Notes under the pieces: generated by a model
The model's database searches: none
Told to the model about the DNA's origin: nothing
The model's input: only the letters and a program-made list of their open reading frames with translations
DNA from: Clostridium sp. AN503
Lineage (GTDB): Bacteria; Bacillota; Clostridia; Lachnospirales; Lachnospiraceae
Direction of reading: 5' to 3'
DNA: 64,000 nucleotides
NCBI RefSeq assembly: GCF_040719375.1
Contig: NZ_JBFDTP010000002.1
Coordinates: 2,170,001 to 2,234,000, forward strand
Shown here: piece by piece, positions 8,687-17,995 of the stretch
Position numbering within the stretch: position 1 is the first letter of the stretch
Layout: each line of letters opens with the position of its first letter
Position numbers and translations under genes: made by a program

Positions 8687-9283
8687 TTATTTTATATCTG
8701 TTTTTGTAACCGGCGCCCTTCTTATCTCCACCGGAGTCCTTAACACACGGAAGATCCCCGAAGCCTCCAGCGTCTTTCCGATCGTATAGAACAAAAGGGA
8801 GTTCACCGGCCACATGATCAGGTTTTTAAATATCCGCATGGGCAGAAGGGCCGTGAAGGCTTTTCCGTACAGGACGCTCAAACATGCTGTGGTGAGCAGC
8901 ATATTGCAGACCATGGACACCGTAAGCTCTGCCGCCAGCACCCGCACAAGACTGATGGGCCTCTTATAGAAAAAGCTCCCATAGATCACGCCTGCCAGAA
9001 CCGGCACCAGGGTCAGTCCTGGAAAATATGGGCCGGTGGGCTTGATCAAATACTTTAAGATATCCAGCGCTCCGCCGAAGAAGCCGCCCACCACCGGGCC
9101 AAACAGGTAGTACACAAACTGATTGGAGATACTGGAAAATCCGATCTTGATGTAGTCACCTATAACGATCGTAAAATACCCAAGCACAATGGACAGGGCG
9201 CCGAACATGGCCGCTGTGGTGATCGTCCTTACATGCCGGAATTCATGATACGAATCGGTGAACAAAGTTGCTAATTTCTTCAT
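8687..9283 (-). CDS. folT: Folate-type ECF transporter S component
   Basis: A 198-residue membrane protein of the ECF S-component type, matching folate-specific FolT: short cytosolic N-terminus, then FGALSIVLGYFTIVIGDYIKIGFSS and a PVVGGFFGGALDILKYL segment, with five or six membrane spans. It would bind folate and work with shared EcfAA'T subunits encoded elsewhere. The assignment is greatly strengthened by the THF riboswitch in its leader. The start codon lies behind AAAGGAGG, which is part of a sequestering stem. Confidence 0.88.
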   Translation of the reverse strand: MKKLATLFTDSYHEFRHVRTITTAAMFGALSIVLGYFTIVIGDYIKIGFSSISNQFVYYLFGPVVGGFFGGALDILKYLIKPTGPYFPGLTLVPVLAGVIYGSFFYKRPISLVRVLAAELTVSMVCNMLLTTACLSVLYGKAFTALLPMRIFKNLIMWPVNSLLFYTIGKTLEASGIFRVLRTPVEIRRAPVTKTDIK

Positions 9284-9293
9284 AAAAAATTAC

Positions 9294-9326
9294 CTCCTTT
9301 GCAGACCTCTCGAACTACAAAGGAGA
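9294..9326 (-). promoter_or_regulatory. SD-sequestering stem (THF riboswitch expression platform)
   Basis: In the folT transcript CUCCUUUG pairs with CAAAGGAG, which contains the Shine-Dalgarno sequence, closing a stem of about eight to eleven pairs seven to ten nt before the AUG. This points to translational control by the upstream aptamer. Confidence 0.75.
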
Positions 9327-9345
9327 TAAAATATCTATCCACTTC

Positions 9346-9455
9346 GCAGCGGGATGCGGTCTGTGTACCGCAAGGGATGAAAGCACTCCATCCCTTTTCG
9401 TCCTGCCGGCAACTCCCTGTCCGGCTGGCACTTGACGCACACAAACCTACTCTGC
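9346..9455 (-). ncRNA. Tetrahydrofolate (THF) riboswitch aptamer
   Basis: The minus-strand leader of folT shows the conserved THF-class elements in order: GCAGAGUAG, GCGUCAAGUGCC, CAGGGAGUUGCCGGC, GGACGAA, a variable AAGGGAUG/CAUCCCUU hairpin, GCGGU, and the closing GCAUCCCGCUGC that pairs with the start. The order, spacing and the gene controlled (folT) all fit. Ligand binding is inferred from the class. Confidence 0.9.
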
Positions 9456-9481
9456 TTTTCTTATTTTATTGTACGTGGTAC

Positions 9482-9509
9482 AGTATATCACATTTTCTGC
9501 AGATGTAAA
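9482..9509 (-). promoter_or_regulatory. Predicted folT promoter
   Basis: TTTACA (9504-9509), a 16-nt spacer with TG before the -10 hexamer, and TATACT (9482-9487), about 27 nt before the riboswitch. Confidence 0.6.
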
Positions 9510-9523
9510 GTGTATTTTGAGTT

Positions 9524-10414
9524 TCATCCGCAGAGGATCTCCCGGATAATAAGCTCCTGGGCTTCCTCCCATTCGTCCACCATACGGACCGTAAAGCCGT
9601 GACGGCTGTTTAAAAAACGCTTCATCTTTACCTCGCAGCCTGCTGCAATCAGCCGCCTTCCGTATTCTTCATTGATCTGGCAGAAGGGGCAGTTCTGCGC
9701 ATTGATCATCAGCGCCCGGGGCTGTCCGCCCATCATATCTTCAGACGCATAGGCGGGGGATACATATGGATCCTTTAAAAGTTCCAGGCTGCCGTCACAG
9801 TAATATGTGGAAAATGCCCTGGACCGCTCACTTCCGCCTTCCTCAAACGCCGCATAATTGTCAAGGGCAGCATAGTCCAGGATCTGGAGACAGGGCTTAA
9901 AATCGCCTGTTTTTGCCGCTTTTAAGGCAATCGCTGCCACCAGGCATCCACCGGCGCTGTGGCCTCCCATGGATACTTTTTCCGGATCTGCCCCCCAGTC
10001 GTTGCAGTGGTCATAGACCCAGCGCATCACCCCATAGCTCTGGTCAAACGCCATAGGATATGGGTATTCTCTGGAACCGGCATAGTCGATATCCACCACC
10101 ACCCCATGGATCCTTGCCGCCACATGGGCGCAGTACAGGTCATCATCCCCATCCTGAAGGTGGATAAATCCTCCGCCATGCATATTCACATGGACCGGGC
10201 AGCCCGGTTTTAGGTCCTTCGCCGCAGAGATCACACATCTCACCGGCACTGCCGCACCCAAAACCTCAAGCAGTACTTCCTGCCGCGTTACCTGCTCCTG
10301 ATATGCCGCATAAGCATCCGGCACTCTTTTCTCTGCTTCCCCGGCCTCCCGGTGGGCGCCTGTACGTTTCAGGATCTCCTCTAAATTCATCTTTTCTTCT
10401 GCTGTCAAACTCAT
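9524..10414 (-). CDS. Alpha/beta hydrolase, HSL-type esterase
   Basis: A 296-residue hydrolase of the hormone-sensitive-lipase/acetyl-esterase group. The oxyanion motif HGGGF (79-83) and nucleophile elbow GGHSAGG (Ser about 153) are present, and a His lies in NSRHGF near the C-terminus. The usual acidic residue in the strand-7 loop is not obvious: the region reads NAQNCPFCQIN, where an Asp-Pro pair is normal. Substrate unknown. It follows the SLC13-type permease by 20 nt and may act on the imported compound. Confidence 0.82.
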   Translation of the reverse strand: MSLTAEEKMNLEEILKRTGAHREAGEAEKRVPDAYAAYQEQVTRQEVLLEVLGAAVPVRCVISAAKDLKPGCPVHVNMHGGGFIHLQDGDDDLYCAHVAARIHGVVVDIDYAGSREYPYPMAFDQSYGVMRWVYDHCNDWGADPEKVSMGGHSAGGCLVAAIALKAAKTGDFKPCLQILDYAALDNYAAFEEGGSERSRAFSTYYCDGSLELLKDPYVSPAYASEDMMGGQPRALMINAQNCPFCQINEEYGRRLIAAGCEVKMKRFLNSRHGFTVRMVDEWEEAQELIIREILCG

Positions 10415-10434
10415 TTTTATCTCCTCTCCCTGCT

Positions 10435-11736
10435 CTATCCGTATACCGGAAAGAACAGATTTGCACTTAAGATCAGGGTGACCATGCCGATCAGCAGATA
10501 CGGTATGGTGAATTTAAGGACCTTGATCGGATTGTGGTTGCCGATGGCAAAGCCCATGGTGGCCGCCGCGCATCCGGTAGGAAACGCGATCGCCAGGCAG
10601 GAAGAACAGAATACCACCAGCACGATTGCCTTGGGGTTCATTCCGCCTGCCAACGCCGTGCTGGCTGCGATCGGCACCATGACCGCCGTGGTCCCGTTGT
10701 TGGAAAGAAACGTCGTCATGATGACCGTTGTGATACAGAATACCGTGATCACCACCAGGCTGCTTGGATTCTCCCCCATCATCCGGAGCACCAGATTTCC
10801 AACAAATTCACCTGCGCCGGAGGAGCTTAAGGCGCTTGAGATCACCAGCACGCCTGCCACCATCCAGATCATATCGCCGGTCAGCGTATTGATCGCCTCC
10901 CTTGTGGTGATAACTCCGGTATAGATCAGCACCAGAACGCCCACAGCCGGAATCACATAGATCAGGTTGCCCAACTGCTTTGAGAATACAAAACCAAGCA
11001 TAACGGCAAGGAATACAGCCACGATGATGATCTCTTTTCTTCCGGACACCGAAGCGCCCTGCCGGCTGTCCGCCGCTCCCGTATCGACTGCTGAGGCATT
11101 GATCTGCTGCCTGGGGATCAGCCTCCAGGCAAACAGGCTGTAAACAGTCAGAGCGATCGAAGGGATGATACCGACCTTAAAGATATCGAGCATCCCCAAA
11201 AGGTACTCGCTGTGCCCTCCTACCAGCCCCTCATAATAAGCATTGGTAGAGAGCGGAAGGGCCGCGCCCATTCCCACCGGGAAACGTCCGAACCACGCAC
11301 AGATGATCGCCGGTATCAGCATGATCATTCTGGACTGGCACATTTCGCTGTCATCATCCAGCGTCTGGATGATCAGCAGCATGATTGCCATAACCGCTGT
11401 CTGCCCCATAAGCTGTGTCAAAACGATCGTAAAAAGAGCCATCAGCAAAACCAGCATAAAGCCGTTTTTTCCCTGGATGACAGCCATTTTTTTGCGGACG
11501 CGCTCAGCCAGGCTTGTCTTTCCAATGGCCCCTGCCACAACCATCATCGTTGCCACGAGGACCGTCGTCGTATGCGCGAATCCGGAATAGGCCGTTTTTA
11601 CATCGATCACACCGGTCAGCACCAGCGCCACCACGCAGGTCATTGCAGTCAGACCATAAGAAAATCTGTGGAGCAAAAATGATACGATCATAAATACCAG
11701 CACTGCCAATACGATCGCCATCTGATAATTACCCAT
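10435..11736 (-). CDS. SLC13-type (ion transporter superfamily) permease
   Basis: A 433-residue membrane protein with about 11-12 spans, matching the SLC13/ArsB-like ion transporter superfamily that moves carboxylates or inorganic anions with sodium. Two repeated halves are visible, each with a re-entrant region (GQTAVMAIMLLI in the first, SNNGTTAVMVPIAAS in the second), the second being a clear SNxxTT-like substrate and sodium motif. The substrate cannot be named. It is in one transcript with the esterase and divergent from a broken LysR gene that probably regulated it. Confidence 0.8.
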   Translation of the reverse strand: MGNYQMAIVLAVLVFMIVSFLLHRFSYGLTAMTCVVALVLTGVIDVKTAYSGFAHTTTVLVATMMVVAGAIGKTSLAERVRKKMAVIQGKNGFMLVLLMALFTIVLTQLMGQTAVMAIMLLIIQTLDDDSEMCQSRMIMLIPAIICAWFGRFPVGMGAALPLSTNAYYEGLVGGHSEYLLGMLDIFKVGIIPSIALTVYSLFAWRLIPRQQINASAVDTGAADSRQGASVSGRKEIIIVAVFLAVMLGFVFSKQLGNLIYVIPAVGVLVLIYTGVITTREAINTLTGDMIWMVAGVLVISSALSSSGAGEFVGNLVLRMMGENPSSLVVITVFCITTVIMTTFLSNNGTTAVMVPIAASTALAGGMNPKAIVLVVFCSSCLAIAFPTGCAAATMGFAIGNHNPIKVLKFTIPYLLIGMVTLILSANLFFPVYG

Positions 11737-11909
11737 GATATGAAATCCTCCTTCGTAAATCTGTTAGTATAAGTAAATAGAATTTAATATTCTGCATCTC
11801 CGCGCGATAAATGTAGGATATCTGTTTGTAATTCCATAATATCACAGACATATTCTGTCTTTCCAATATTTATACAACATATTTGTCATAAGTAAAAAGC
11901 ATAATCACA

Positions 11910-11939
11910 TTGACTTTATTTTCCATCTCATGATATAGT
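11910..11939 (+). promoter_or_regulatory. Predicted promoter of the LysR gene
   Basis: TTGACT (11910-11915), an 18-nt spacer and TATAGT (11934-11939), 38 nt before the LysR start. The 241-nt divergent region is AT-rich and otherwise holds no clear operator. Confidence 0.45.
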
Positions 11940-11977
11940 GGATTCCATATAAATGAGATTTTACCGGGGCAGCTTTT

Positions 11978-12969
11978 ATGAACACAAAACATTTTGATTA
12001 TTTTATATCCATCGCCGAGATCGGGAACCTCTCTCTGGCAGCACGCTATCTGGGCGTCTCCCAACCGGTACTCAGCCGTTATATCTCTGGCCTGGAAGAT
12101 CAATTGGGCGTCCCTCTCTTTTACCGGGACGGCCTTGTTTTCCGTACCACAGAAGCAGGTGAGATCTACCGGAGCGGCGTCACCAGGATGAGGGAGCTTC
12201 AGACCCAGATGCTCCGCTCCCTGAATACTTTAAAGGGGATCGAGACCTTTAAGCTTCACATCGGCATGTCGCCCTACCGGGGCGGACGGGAGCTGGCCTC
12301 TTTTTATCCCGGCCTCTTAAGCCGCTACCCCACCCTGGATCTTTCCATAACAGAGAGCAGCGCTTCCGACCTGTTAGAAAAGCTCCGTAAGAAGAAATTA
12401 TCCGCCGTCATCAATCTCTATTCCCCTGACCTGATGCCGCAGACCAGGATCGCCACCCTGATCCGGACAGAGTCCTGCTCGTGCTCCCCAGCTACCATCC
12501 CTTCTGCAGGGGCTTGTCTTCAAACAGGAATAGCCCTGCCGTAATTTCAGCCGGACAGCTTGCCTCCCTCAATGATGTGCTGTTTGTCCGGTTCGATTCC
12601 ACCTCAGTGGCTGGCCAGGTCGCCGACCAGGTATGCCGGCGCTATGGTTTTTCCCCGCCCACCCTGCTTCGGACCGGCAATGCCATCGCCATTACCTCAC
12701 TGCTCTCCTCCGGGAGCTATGCCGGCTTCCAGCTTTTAAACGCCAGCATAAACGATGCCGACATCCGCTATTTTCATCTTCCAGATCCGGTCTATTTGTA
12801 CAGTGGGATGATATTTTCAGAAGACCACCAGCCAACGGAGGCGGAGCAGTACCTGTATTATCTGGAATATTTGCAGGCGCGCAAGGATACTCCGGATATG
12901 TTATCAATCAACGGGCTGGGCCAGCAGTTTCTTGATCATATATCAGAACATTTGAATGGAGCTGTCTAA
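11978..12969 (+). pseudogene. LysR-family regulator broken by a frameshift
   Basis: The N-terminal part (11978-12544) has a normal LysR helix-turn-helix (NLSLAARYLGVSQPVLSRYI) and the start of the ligand domain, then loses frame near 12472-12474 and stops. The rest of the ligand-binding domain continues in another frame from the segment LPSYHPFCRG to the stop at 12969. The total span is 992 nt, one short of a multiple of three, consistent with a single-base loss. Divergent from the permease gene, its likely target. A sequence error cannot be excluded. Confidence 0.8.
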
Positions 12970-13245
12970 ATGAATACTAAGATTTATGAATATATGATTG
13001 CAGTTGCAGAGCAGAAGAATATTACAAATGCGGCGAAGCAGTGTTATGTTTCCCAGCCTGCCTTGAGCCAGCATATTAAAAATCTGGAAAGCCAGCTTGG
13101 CGTTACGCTGTTTGAAAAAACAAAGGGCGCTGTGATCCCAACCAGGCAGGGGGAAGTTTTCCTGACTACAGCCAGACGGATGCTGCAGATCGAACAGGAA
13201 ACCTTAAAGCGTATTGAGCAGTTGAAGCAGAACCTGCCTGGCTGA
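12970..13245 (+). CDS. Truncated LysR-type protein (HTH domain only)
   Basis: A 91-residue protein starting at the base after the preceding stop. It has a complete LysR winged helix-turn-helix (NITNAAKQCYVSQPALSQHI) and linker helix, then stops where the ligand-binding domain should begin; LysR proteins are usually about 300 residues. The stop lies 10 nt from the end of the convergent contractile-injection operon, so the missing part may have been lost when that locus arrived. Possibly a remnant, possibly a small DNA-binding protein. Confidence 0.7.
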   Translation: MNTKIYEYMIAVAEQKNITNAAKQCYVSQPALSQHIKNLESQLGVTLFEKTKGAVIPTRQGEVFLTTARRMLQIEQETLKRIEQLKQNLPG

Positions 13246-13255
13246 ACATGGACGC

Positions 13256-13642
13256 TCATCCGGTCATGATATTCACCGTCCCCGGAAAATTCACCTTGAT
13301 CACGCCGCCGTAAGCACACATCAGCGTGGAATCTGAGGTCAGCGCCGGTTTTCCTCCCACGAGCACGGTCGGGGCGCCGGGTGTCCAGGGAGCCGGTATG
13401 ACAGGAAGGCAGGGCATCGGGGTCAAAACGCCCAGCGCCGCCGCTGTTGCCGCCGCCACCATGGGATTTGCCGGGCTGCTGCACATCACGAAAGGCAGGA
13501 TATTGGACATGGGCAGATTGTCCATGATGGACGCCAGCGCCATGGAACTCATCACCCTGGCCGCAGGCAGCACATTGAGGACCGACGGAGCGGCCCCAAA
13601 GGAACACTGGAGGACTGCACCCCCGCACACACACATTCCCAT
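13256..13642 (-). CDS. DUF4280 PAAR-like spike-tip protein
   Basis: A 128-residue protein matching the DUF4280 PAAR-like family: N-terminal CVCGGAVLQCSFG, a central NPMVAAATAAALGVLTPMPC, and GAPTVLVGGKPALTSDSTLMC before a C-terminal GGVIKVNFPGTV. Such proteins cap the spike of contractile injection systems, with Cys and His residues binding a metal. It is the last gene of the 19-gene operon, three nt after the ATPase gene. Confidence 0.87.
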   Translation of the reverse strand: MGMCVCGGAVLQCSFGAAPSVLNVLPAARVMSSMALASIMDNLPMSNILPFVMCSSPANPMVAAATAAALGVLTPMPCLPVIPAPWTPGAPTVLVGGKPALTSDSTLMCAYGGVIKVNFPGTVNIMTG

Positions 13643-13645
13643 ATC

Positions 13646-15001
13646 CTACAGTTCCTCCTTTGTCATCCGTTTTCCCAGCTTCCGGTAGTAGAGGCGCAGG
13701 GCTTCCAGCACATCTTCATTCCGGATCCCCCGACCGTCTGCCGCAGCCAGATAAGCCGACGACGTGACAATCTCCCGGATATCGCTGCCGGTCAGCTCAA
13801 ATTTGCCGGCCCACCGCTCCAGCTCAAGCTTTTCTTCTATCCTGGCCTGCTCCGGTATCATCTTTTTCCAGAGCCGCAGCCTCATGTCCGGGTCCGGGAA
13901 TGGGAACCTGACGAAGAAACGGATCCGGCGCTTGAAGGCGTCGTCCAAATTATTGATGAAGTTGGTCGCCAGGATCGTGACCCCTTCATATTCCTCCAGC
14001 TTCTGAAGCAGATATCCGGTTTCCATATTGGCGTACCGGTCATTGGAGCTGCCGACCTCAGAGCGTCTGGCAAACAGCGCGTCAGCTTCATCAAAAAACA
14101 GGATGATATTCCGCCTGCGCGCCTCGTCAAATACTTCCCCCAGGTTTTTCTCCGTCTCACCGATATATTTGCTGACTAGCTGCGACAGGTCGATCTTGTA
14201 GAGCTCCAGTCCCAGCTCACCGGCAAGGACCTGGGCAGCCATGGTCTTTCCCGTTCCGGGAGATCCGTAAAAAACAGCGGAGATCCCATTTCCATAAAGG
14301 GATTTCCGTGCAAATCCCCAGTCCTCCATGACTACCCTGCGGTAATGGACCCGGTCGCAGATATGGCGCAGCAGATCTTTTTGCGGGGCCTCCAGAACCA
14401 GGTCTTCCCACTCATACCCCAGGCGCACCGGAAATGCGCAGCCTCCCAGGCTCCCCTGTCTTTTGGGAAGCTCCTGCTTTTGCCTGCTTACAAACTCATC
14501 CACTGTGCTGCTCCCCATAAGAACCTCCAGTACCGGCTGCTTAAGCCGCATGGGACAGGACAGACGGGATGCGTTCTCCTCCCCGGATGACTCCGCAAGC
14601 AGAACCTGCCAGAGGGGGCTTTTCTCCCGGTTCATGAATCTCCCATACATGCCTTCCCCCTGCTCTGCAGCCGCCGGTTTCCCGGTTTCAGGCATTGCCT
14701 GTTCTATTGCCGCCGGTTTCCCGGTTCCGGTCATCGCTGCCTCAAGCATTGCCGTAAGGGAAAGCCCCAGCCCCACCGTGGGCAGCTTTGCCGCCACATT
14801 ATCCTGAAGATACCCGTATATCCGCTCATATTTCCGGTCATATTCCACCGCAGCAGCAAGATAGAAACAGAAGGTCTCCTGCCTGTCCAGGCCGTTTTTA
14901 CTCGCCAGCGCACCGATCCCTGGTTCTTTTCCCGCCTCCCGGCTCCTGCGCAGCCTTCCCTCCACATGCTTCCATGCCTGTCTGGTCTCTGCCCGGCTCA
15001 T
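13646..15001 (-). CDS. eCIS AAA+ ATPase (Afp15/Pvc15-like)
   Basis: A 451-residue AAA+ ATPase of the kind conserved in extracellular contractile injection clusters, where it is thought to help assembly or cargo loading. The N-terminal half is helical; Walker A is GSPGTGKT (246-253), Walker B LFFDEADALF (301-310), with a sensor-1 ATNF and an arginine region FKRRIRFFVRF. A short duplicated TGKPAA-EQ segment lies near residues 93-114, encoded by an 18-nt direct repeat. It overlaps the 84-residue gene upstream by four nt. Confidence 0.9.
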   Translation of the reverse strand: MSRAETRQAWKHVEGRLRRSREAGKEPGIGALASKNGLDRQETFCFYLAAAVEYDRKYERIYGYLQDNVAAKLPTVGLGLSLTAMLEAAMTGTGKPAAIEQAMPETGKPAAAEQGEGMYGRFMNREKSPLWQVLLAESSGEENASRLSCPMRLKQPVLEVLMGSSTVDEFVSRQKQELPKRQGSLGGCAFPVRLGYEWEDLVLEAPQKDLLRHICDRVHYRRVVMEDWGFARKSLYGNGISAVFYGSPGTGKTMAAQVLAGELGLELYKIDLSQLVSKYIGETEKNLGEVFDEARRRNIILFFDEADALFARRSEVGSSNDRYANMETGYLLQKLEEYEGVTILATNFINNLDDAFKRRIRFFVRFPFPDPDMRLRLWKKMIPEQARIEEKLELERWAGKFELTGSDIREIVTSSAYLAAADGRGIRNEDVLEALRLYYRKLGKRMTKEEL

Positions 15002-15252
15002 TTCCTCAAACTGTCGGAGCTGCCCAGTTCCTCCTCATTTTTAAACATACGGTCCTCCAGCGCCATGCGAAATTCCTGTGGGGTAATGACTACTCCGCGC
15101 ATATCCAGCCGTTCCTGCACCTCATCCCGTCCCCACGCCGCAATATTTAAGAATACGTCAACAAGCGCCAGAACCTCTGCCACCGCCTCTTTTTCCGAGC
15201 CGTAAGGGCGGTCCGTGTCTTCCGGGTTAAAAAACGCTTCATAAAATCCCAT
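14998..15252 (-). CDS. Small uncharacterised protein of the eCIS operon
   Basis: An 84-residue, acidic, mostly helical protein not recognised as any family. It has no signal peptide or membrane segment. The stop overlaps the ATPase start by four nt, so the two are co-translated, which suggests a partner or adaptor of the ATPase. An AGGGACTG-type site precedes the ATG. Confidence 0.7.
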   Translation of the reverse strand: MGFYEAFFNPEDTDRPYGSEKEAVAEVLALVDVFLNIAAWGRDEVQERLDMRGVVITPQEFRMALEDRMFKNEEELGSSDSLRK

Positions 15253-15270
15253 ACAGTCCCTCCGTCACTT

Positions 15271-17994
15271 TTATCCGTACTGCTCCAGCCATGCTGTCAT
15301 TTCCTGCGTCTCTCCCGACCGGTAATAAGCGTCGCACCGGAAAACATACTCCCTCGCTGCCCTGTCCTTCGGACTCAGCCGGAGGACCTTTGCAAATTTC
15401 AGCCTGGCTTCATAATAACGCTGTGCAAGGTAGTCTTTTAGCGCTTCCGCAAACAACTCCCCGGTCTGCTCTTTTTTGTCAAAGGAAGACCGTTCATCCC
15501 CGTCATAGACATCATATACTGTCTCCAGCATCCCGGTAGTTTTTATATAGACATACCCCAGTCTGCGCACATGATAGGAGGATAAAAAACCTGGCACCTG
15601 CCCCGCGAGGCTTCCCGTCACCAGGATCCTGCACCCGTATTTTTCCGCCACCGTACTGTAAAAACCAGCCATAGTCATGATCTCTGAAATGGTGGTCGCC
15701 GCCATCCGTTCCTGCCCTCCGACAATCCCCACCCTCACCGGACCATAGTTAAGAGCAGCCGTGTACTGGGGAAGACTGCTGTCCTTTTCTCTTAAAAAGT
15801 TCAAATGCTGGCAGATGGAAACAGCCGCTTTTAGAGCCGCATCCGCGCCTTCCGGATAATAGACTGTAAGCCCATCCTCCTTCATGTGATCCACCACGCC
15901 GCCGCTCTCCGCCACGATCGGGATCATCTCCGCCAGGCTGTCATTGATCAGCCGGTAGAGCGTATCCCCATCCATGGTGCGGGCGCTCTGGCGGAAGGGG
16001 CCGCTCCCCACCTCCAGCACGGCTGCCAGGGTTTCCTCCTGATCCCCCAGATGCAGTTTTGTGATGTCTGCACGCTTTAAGATCGTGAGCACCTGCTTTG
16101 GTACAAATGCCGCATACCGGTCCGAGCAGAGCCGGATAAATGCAACCTGCTCCGTCAGTTGGAGCGACATCCGGTTGAATGCACCGGCGATCTGAGCCAC
16201 CTCGTCCCTGCCGCGCACCTGCACCGTGCGCCCCAGATTCCCTGCGCTCACATCCTCCATCACGGTTTTTAAGGTCCGTATGGGTGACAGGCAGATGCTT
16301 AATACCGCGCAGAGCACCGTGCACAGAAGGAGCATCAGCACCAGCAGCAAAAACCGGATCTGCCTCATCTGCTTTTCTACCTCATAGAGCACGACGCGCA
16401 TATTCACCCCGCTCTCCATCACTCCGGTCACCTCTCCGGCTTCATTTTTCACAGGAATATACAGGGCGATAAAATCACCGGTAAAGTCATTGTACTCTGT
16501 CTTGATGATCACGCCGCGGGAGGCCGCCTCTGCAATCTTTTCCATCTCCAGCCTGTCCCGTTCGTACCGGACCCTGCTGCCGAAATGATGCTTTCCTTCC
16601 ACCTTCAGATACCGGTAGTCTCCCTGTTCCAGCATAAAGATCCACTGGTAGGTATTGACGATCACCGGCTCGATCTCATCATCTGACACATTGAAGATCT
16701 CCCGGCTTAAGCTGCTTTTGCTGCCCTCTCCCCACAGCTCCTGGTATACAGGGTCCTCCGCGCCCAGGCTCCTGTCAATCTTTCCCAGCTGTTCCATGCC
16801 GGCAGGCGACAGAATGCGGTCCGCCATAACGAACATCAGATCATGGTTCATCCGGACGATCCGTTCCCGCAGTGATACCTCTATGCTGTGACTCATCATA
16901 ACGCCTGCAAGGGCAAATACCGGCACCAGGATTCCCAGCAGCTTGATGACCACAGGCACCAGACCGCCGCTCCTCCTCAAAAACACTGCACACACCGTCC
17001 AGCCTGCACCCATGAAAAGAGCCAGGAGCGCAGCCGACCGGACGCCTCTCAACAACCGGATATCCCAGGCAAATGTAACCCTTTCCAGTTCCCGAAACTC
17101 TGCTCCGTCCGGACCGAACTCACCCGCTGCACGGCTCCCGGTACTCCTGTCGATCCCTGCACAGAAGGACCCGTCCTCCTCATGATGAAATGGAAAGATA
17201 TCCTCCACCTGCCGCCCCGGATCAAGCAGACGGATCTGATCCACCGGCAGCAGCCGCTCCGGCTCTCCCATATCCCAGCCCAGCCGCTTCACCCAGCCAT
17301 CTTTCAGATCTGTGAACGTGATGCCGGACTCACCTGCCGTCACGTGCACATAATCCCGCGCCGCACGGACGTCCCCCAACAGCTCTTTATCGTCCAGGAA
17401 AAAACGTCCGTTCCAGTCGGTGCAGATAACGCCCTGTCCCGGCTTATAAAAAATATCCACCATATGGTCATACGGGACCGGGACCGACGCGCAGAGCACC
17501 GGTTCTCCTTCCGGTTCCATCTTATAGATTCCGGTCGTCTCCTCCTCTAAGGCAGCAGGAAAGCAGACCACTCCATCCATAACCTGCACCTTAAGCATTT
17601 TTTTCGCCGGAAGCTCCCACGCCTTCTCCAGTCTGGAATGTTCAAAATCACAGCGGTAAACGATGGAGCTGGGCTCGCTTTTATCCATGGTCTTGGCGTA
17701 TTCGTAGACATATACGGTCCCATCTGTATCCACATTGATGTCATCATAGACATTCCACCACATTCCGGAAAGCTTCGGTCTGCGTATCAGCCCTGTCATC
17801 CGTCCCTCTTTGTCCAGACGGACCATGTGATAGTATTTACCATGGTTATCGATCAGATAGACCGCGTCATCCGTGCACACCATGTCACTGACCCCATTGA
17901 TCGTAAAATGCGCCTGCCGCCAGTCCAAAACAAGCAGTGCACATAAAAAGAACACTGCCGCCGCAATCCACCGTATCTGCCGTTTTCTCTCCAT
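15271..17994 (-). CDS. Membrane sensor with HAMP and degenerate class III cyclase domain
   Basis: A 907-residue protein. Domains: TM 9-24; a beta-strand-rich extracytoplasmic region 30-310 resembling a propeller; TM 316-338 and 347-367; a Cache-like sensor region 370-545; TM 546-569; HAMP 570-622; a class III nucleotide cyclase-like domain 650-830; and a short TPR-like tail. The cyclase domain lacks the first metal Asp (LEVGSGPF where an FxDI motif is expected) and the usual late Asn/Arg pair, so it may bind rather than make nucleotide. The ATG at 17994 follows GGAGG; the frame is open further upstream. One nt separates it from the 111-residue gene. Confidence 0.82.
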   Translation of the reverse strand: MERKRQIRWIAAAVFFLCALLVLDWRQAHFTINGVSDMVCTDDAVYLIDNHGKYYHMVRLDKEGRMTGLIRRPKLSGMWWNVYDDINVDTDGTVYVYEYAKTMDKSEPSSIVYRCDFEHSRLEKAWELPAKKMLKVQVMDGVVCFPAALEEETTGIYKMEPEGEPVLCASVPVPYDHMVDIFYKPGQGVICTDWNGRFFLDDKELLGDVRAARDYVHVTAGESGITFTDLKDGWVKRLGWDMGEPERLLPVDQIRLLDPGRQVEDIFPFHHEEDGSFCAGIDRSTGSRAAGEFGPDGAEFRELERVTFAWDIRLLRGVRSAALLALFMGAGWTVCAVFLRRSGGLVPVVIKLLGILVPVFALAGVMMSHSIEVSLRERIVRMNHDLMFVMADRILSPAGMEQLGKIDRSLGAEDPVYQELWGEGSKSSLSREIFNVSDDEIEPVIVNTYQWIFMLEQGDYRYLKVEGKHHFGSRVRYERDRLEMEKIAEAASRGVIIKTEYNDFTGDFIALYIPVKNEAGEVTGVMESGVNMRVVLYEVEKQMRQIRFLLLVLMLLLCTVLCAVLSICLSPIRTLKTVMEDVSAGNLGRTVQVRGRDEVAQIAGAFNRMSLQLTEQVAFIRLCSDRYAAFVPKQVLTILKRADITKLHLGDQEETLAAVLEVGSGPFRQSARTMDGDTLYRLINDSLAEMIPIVAESGGVVDHMKEDGLTVYYPEGADAALKAAVSICQHLNFLREKDSSLPQYTAALNYGPVRVGIVGGQERMAATTISEIMTMAGFYSTVAEKYGCRILVTGSLAGQVPGFLSSYHVRRLGYVYIKTTGMLETVYDVYDGDERSSFDKKEQTGELFAEALKDYLAQRYYEARLKFAKVLRLSPKDRAAREYVFRCDAYYRSGETQEMTAWLEQYG

Positions 17995-17995
17995 A

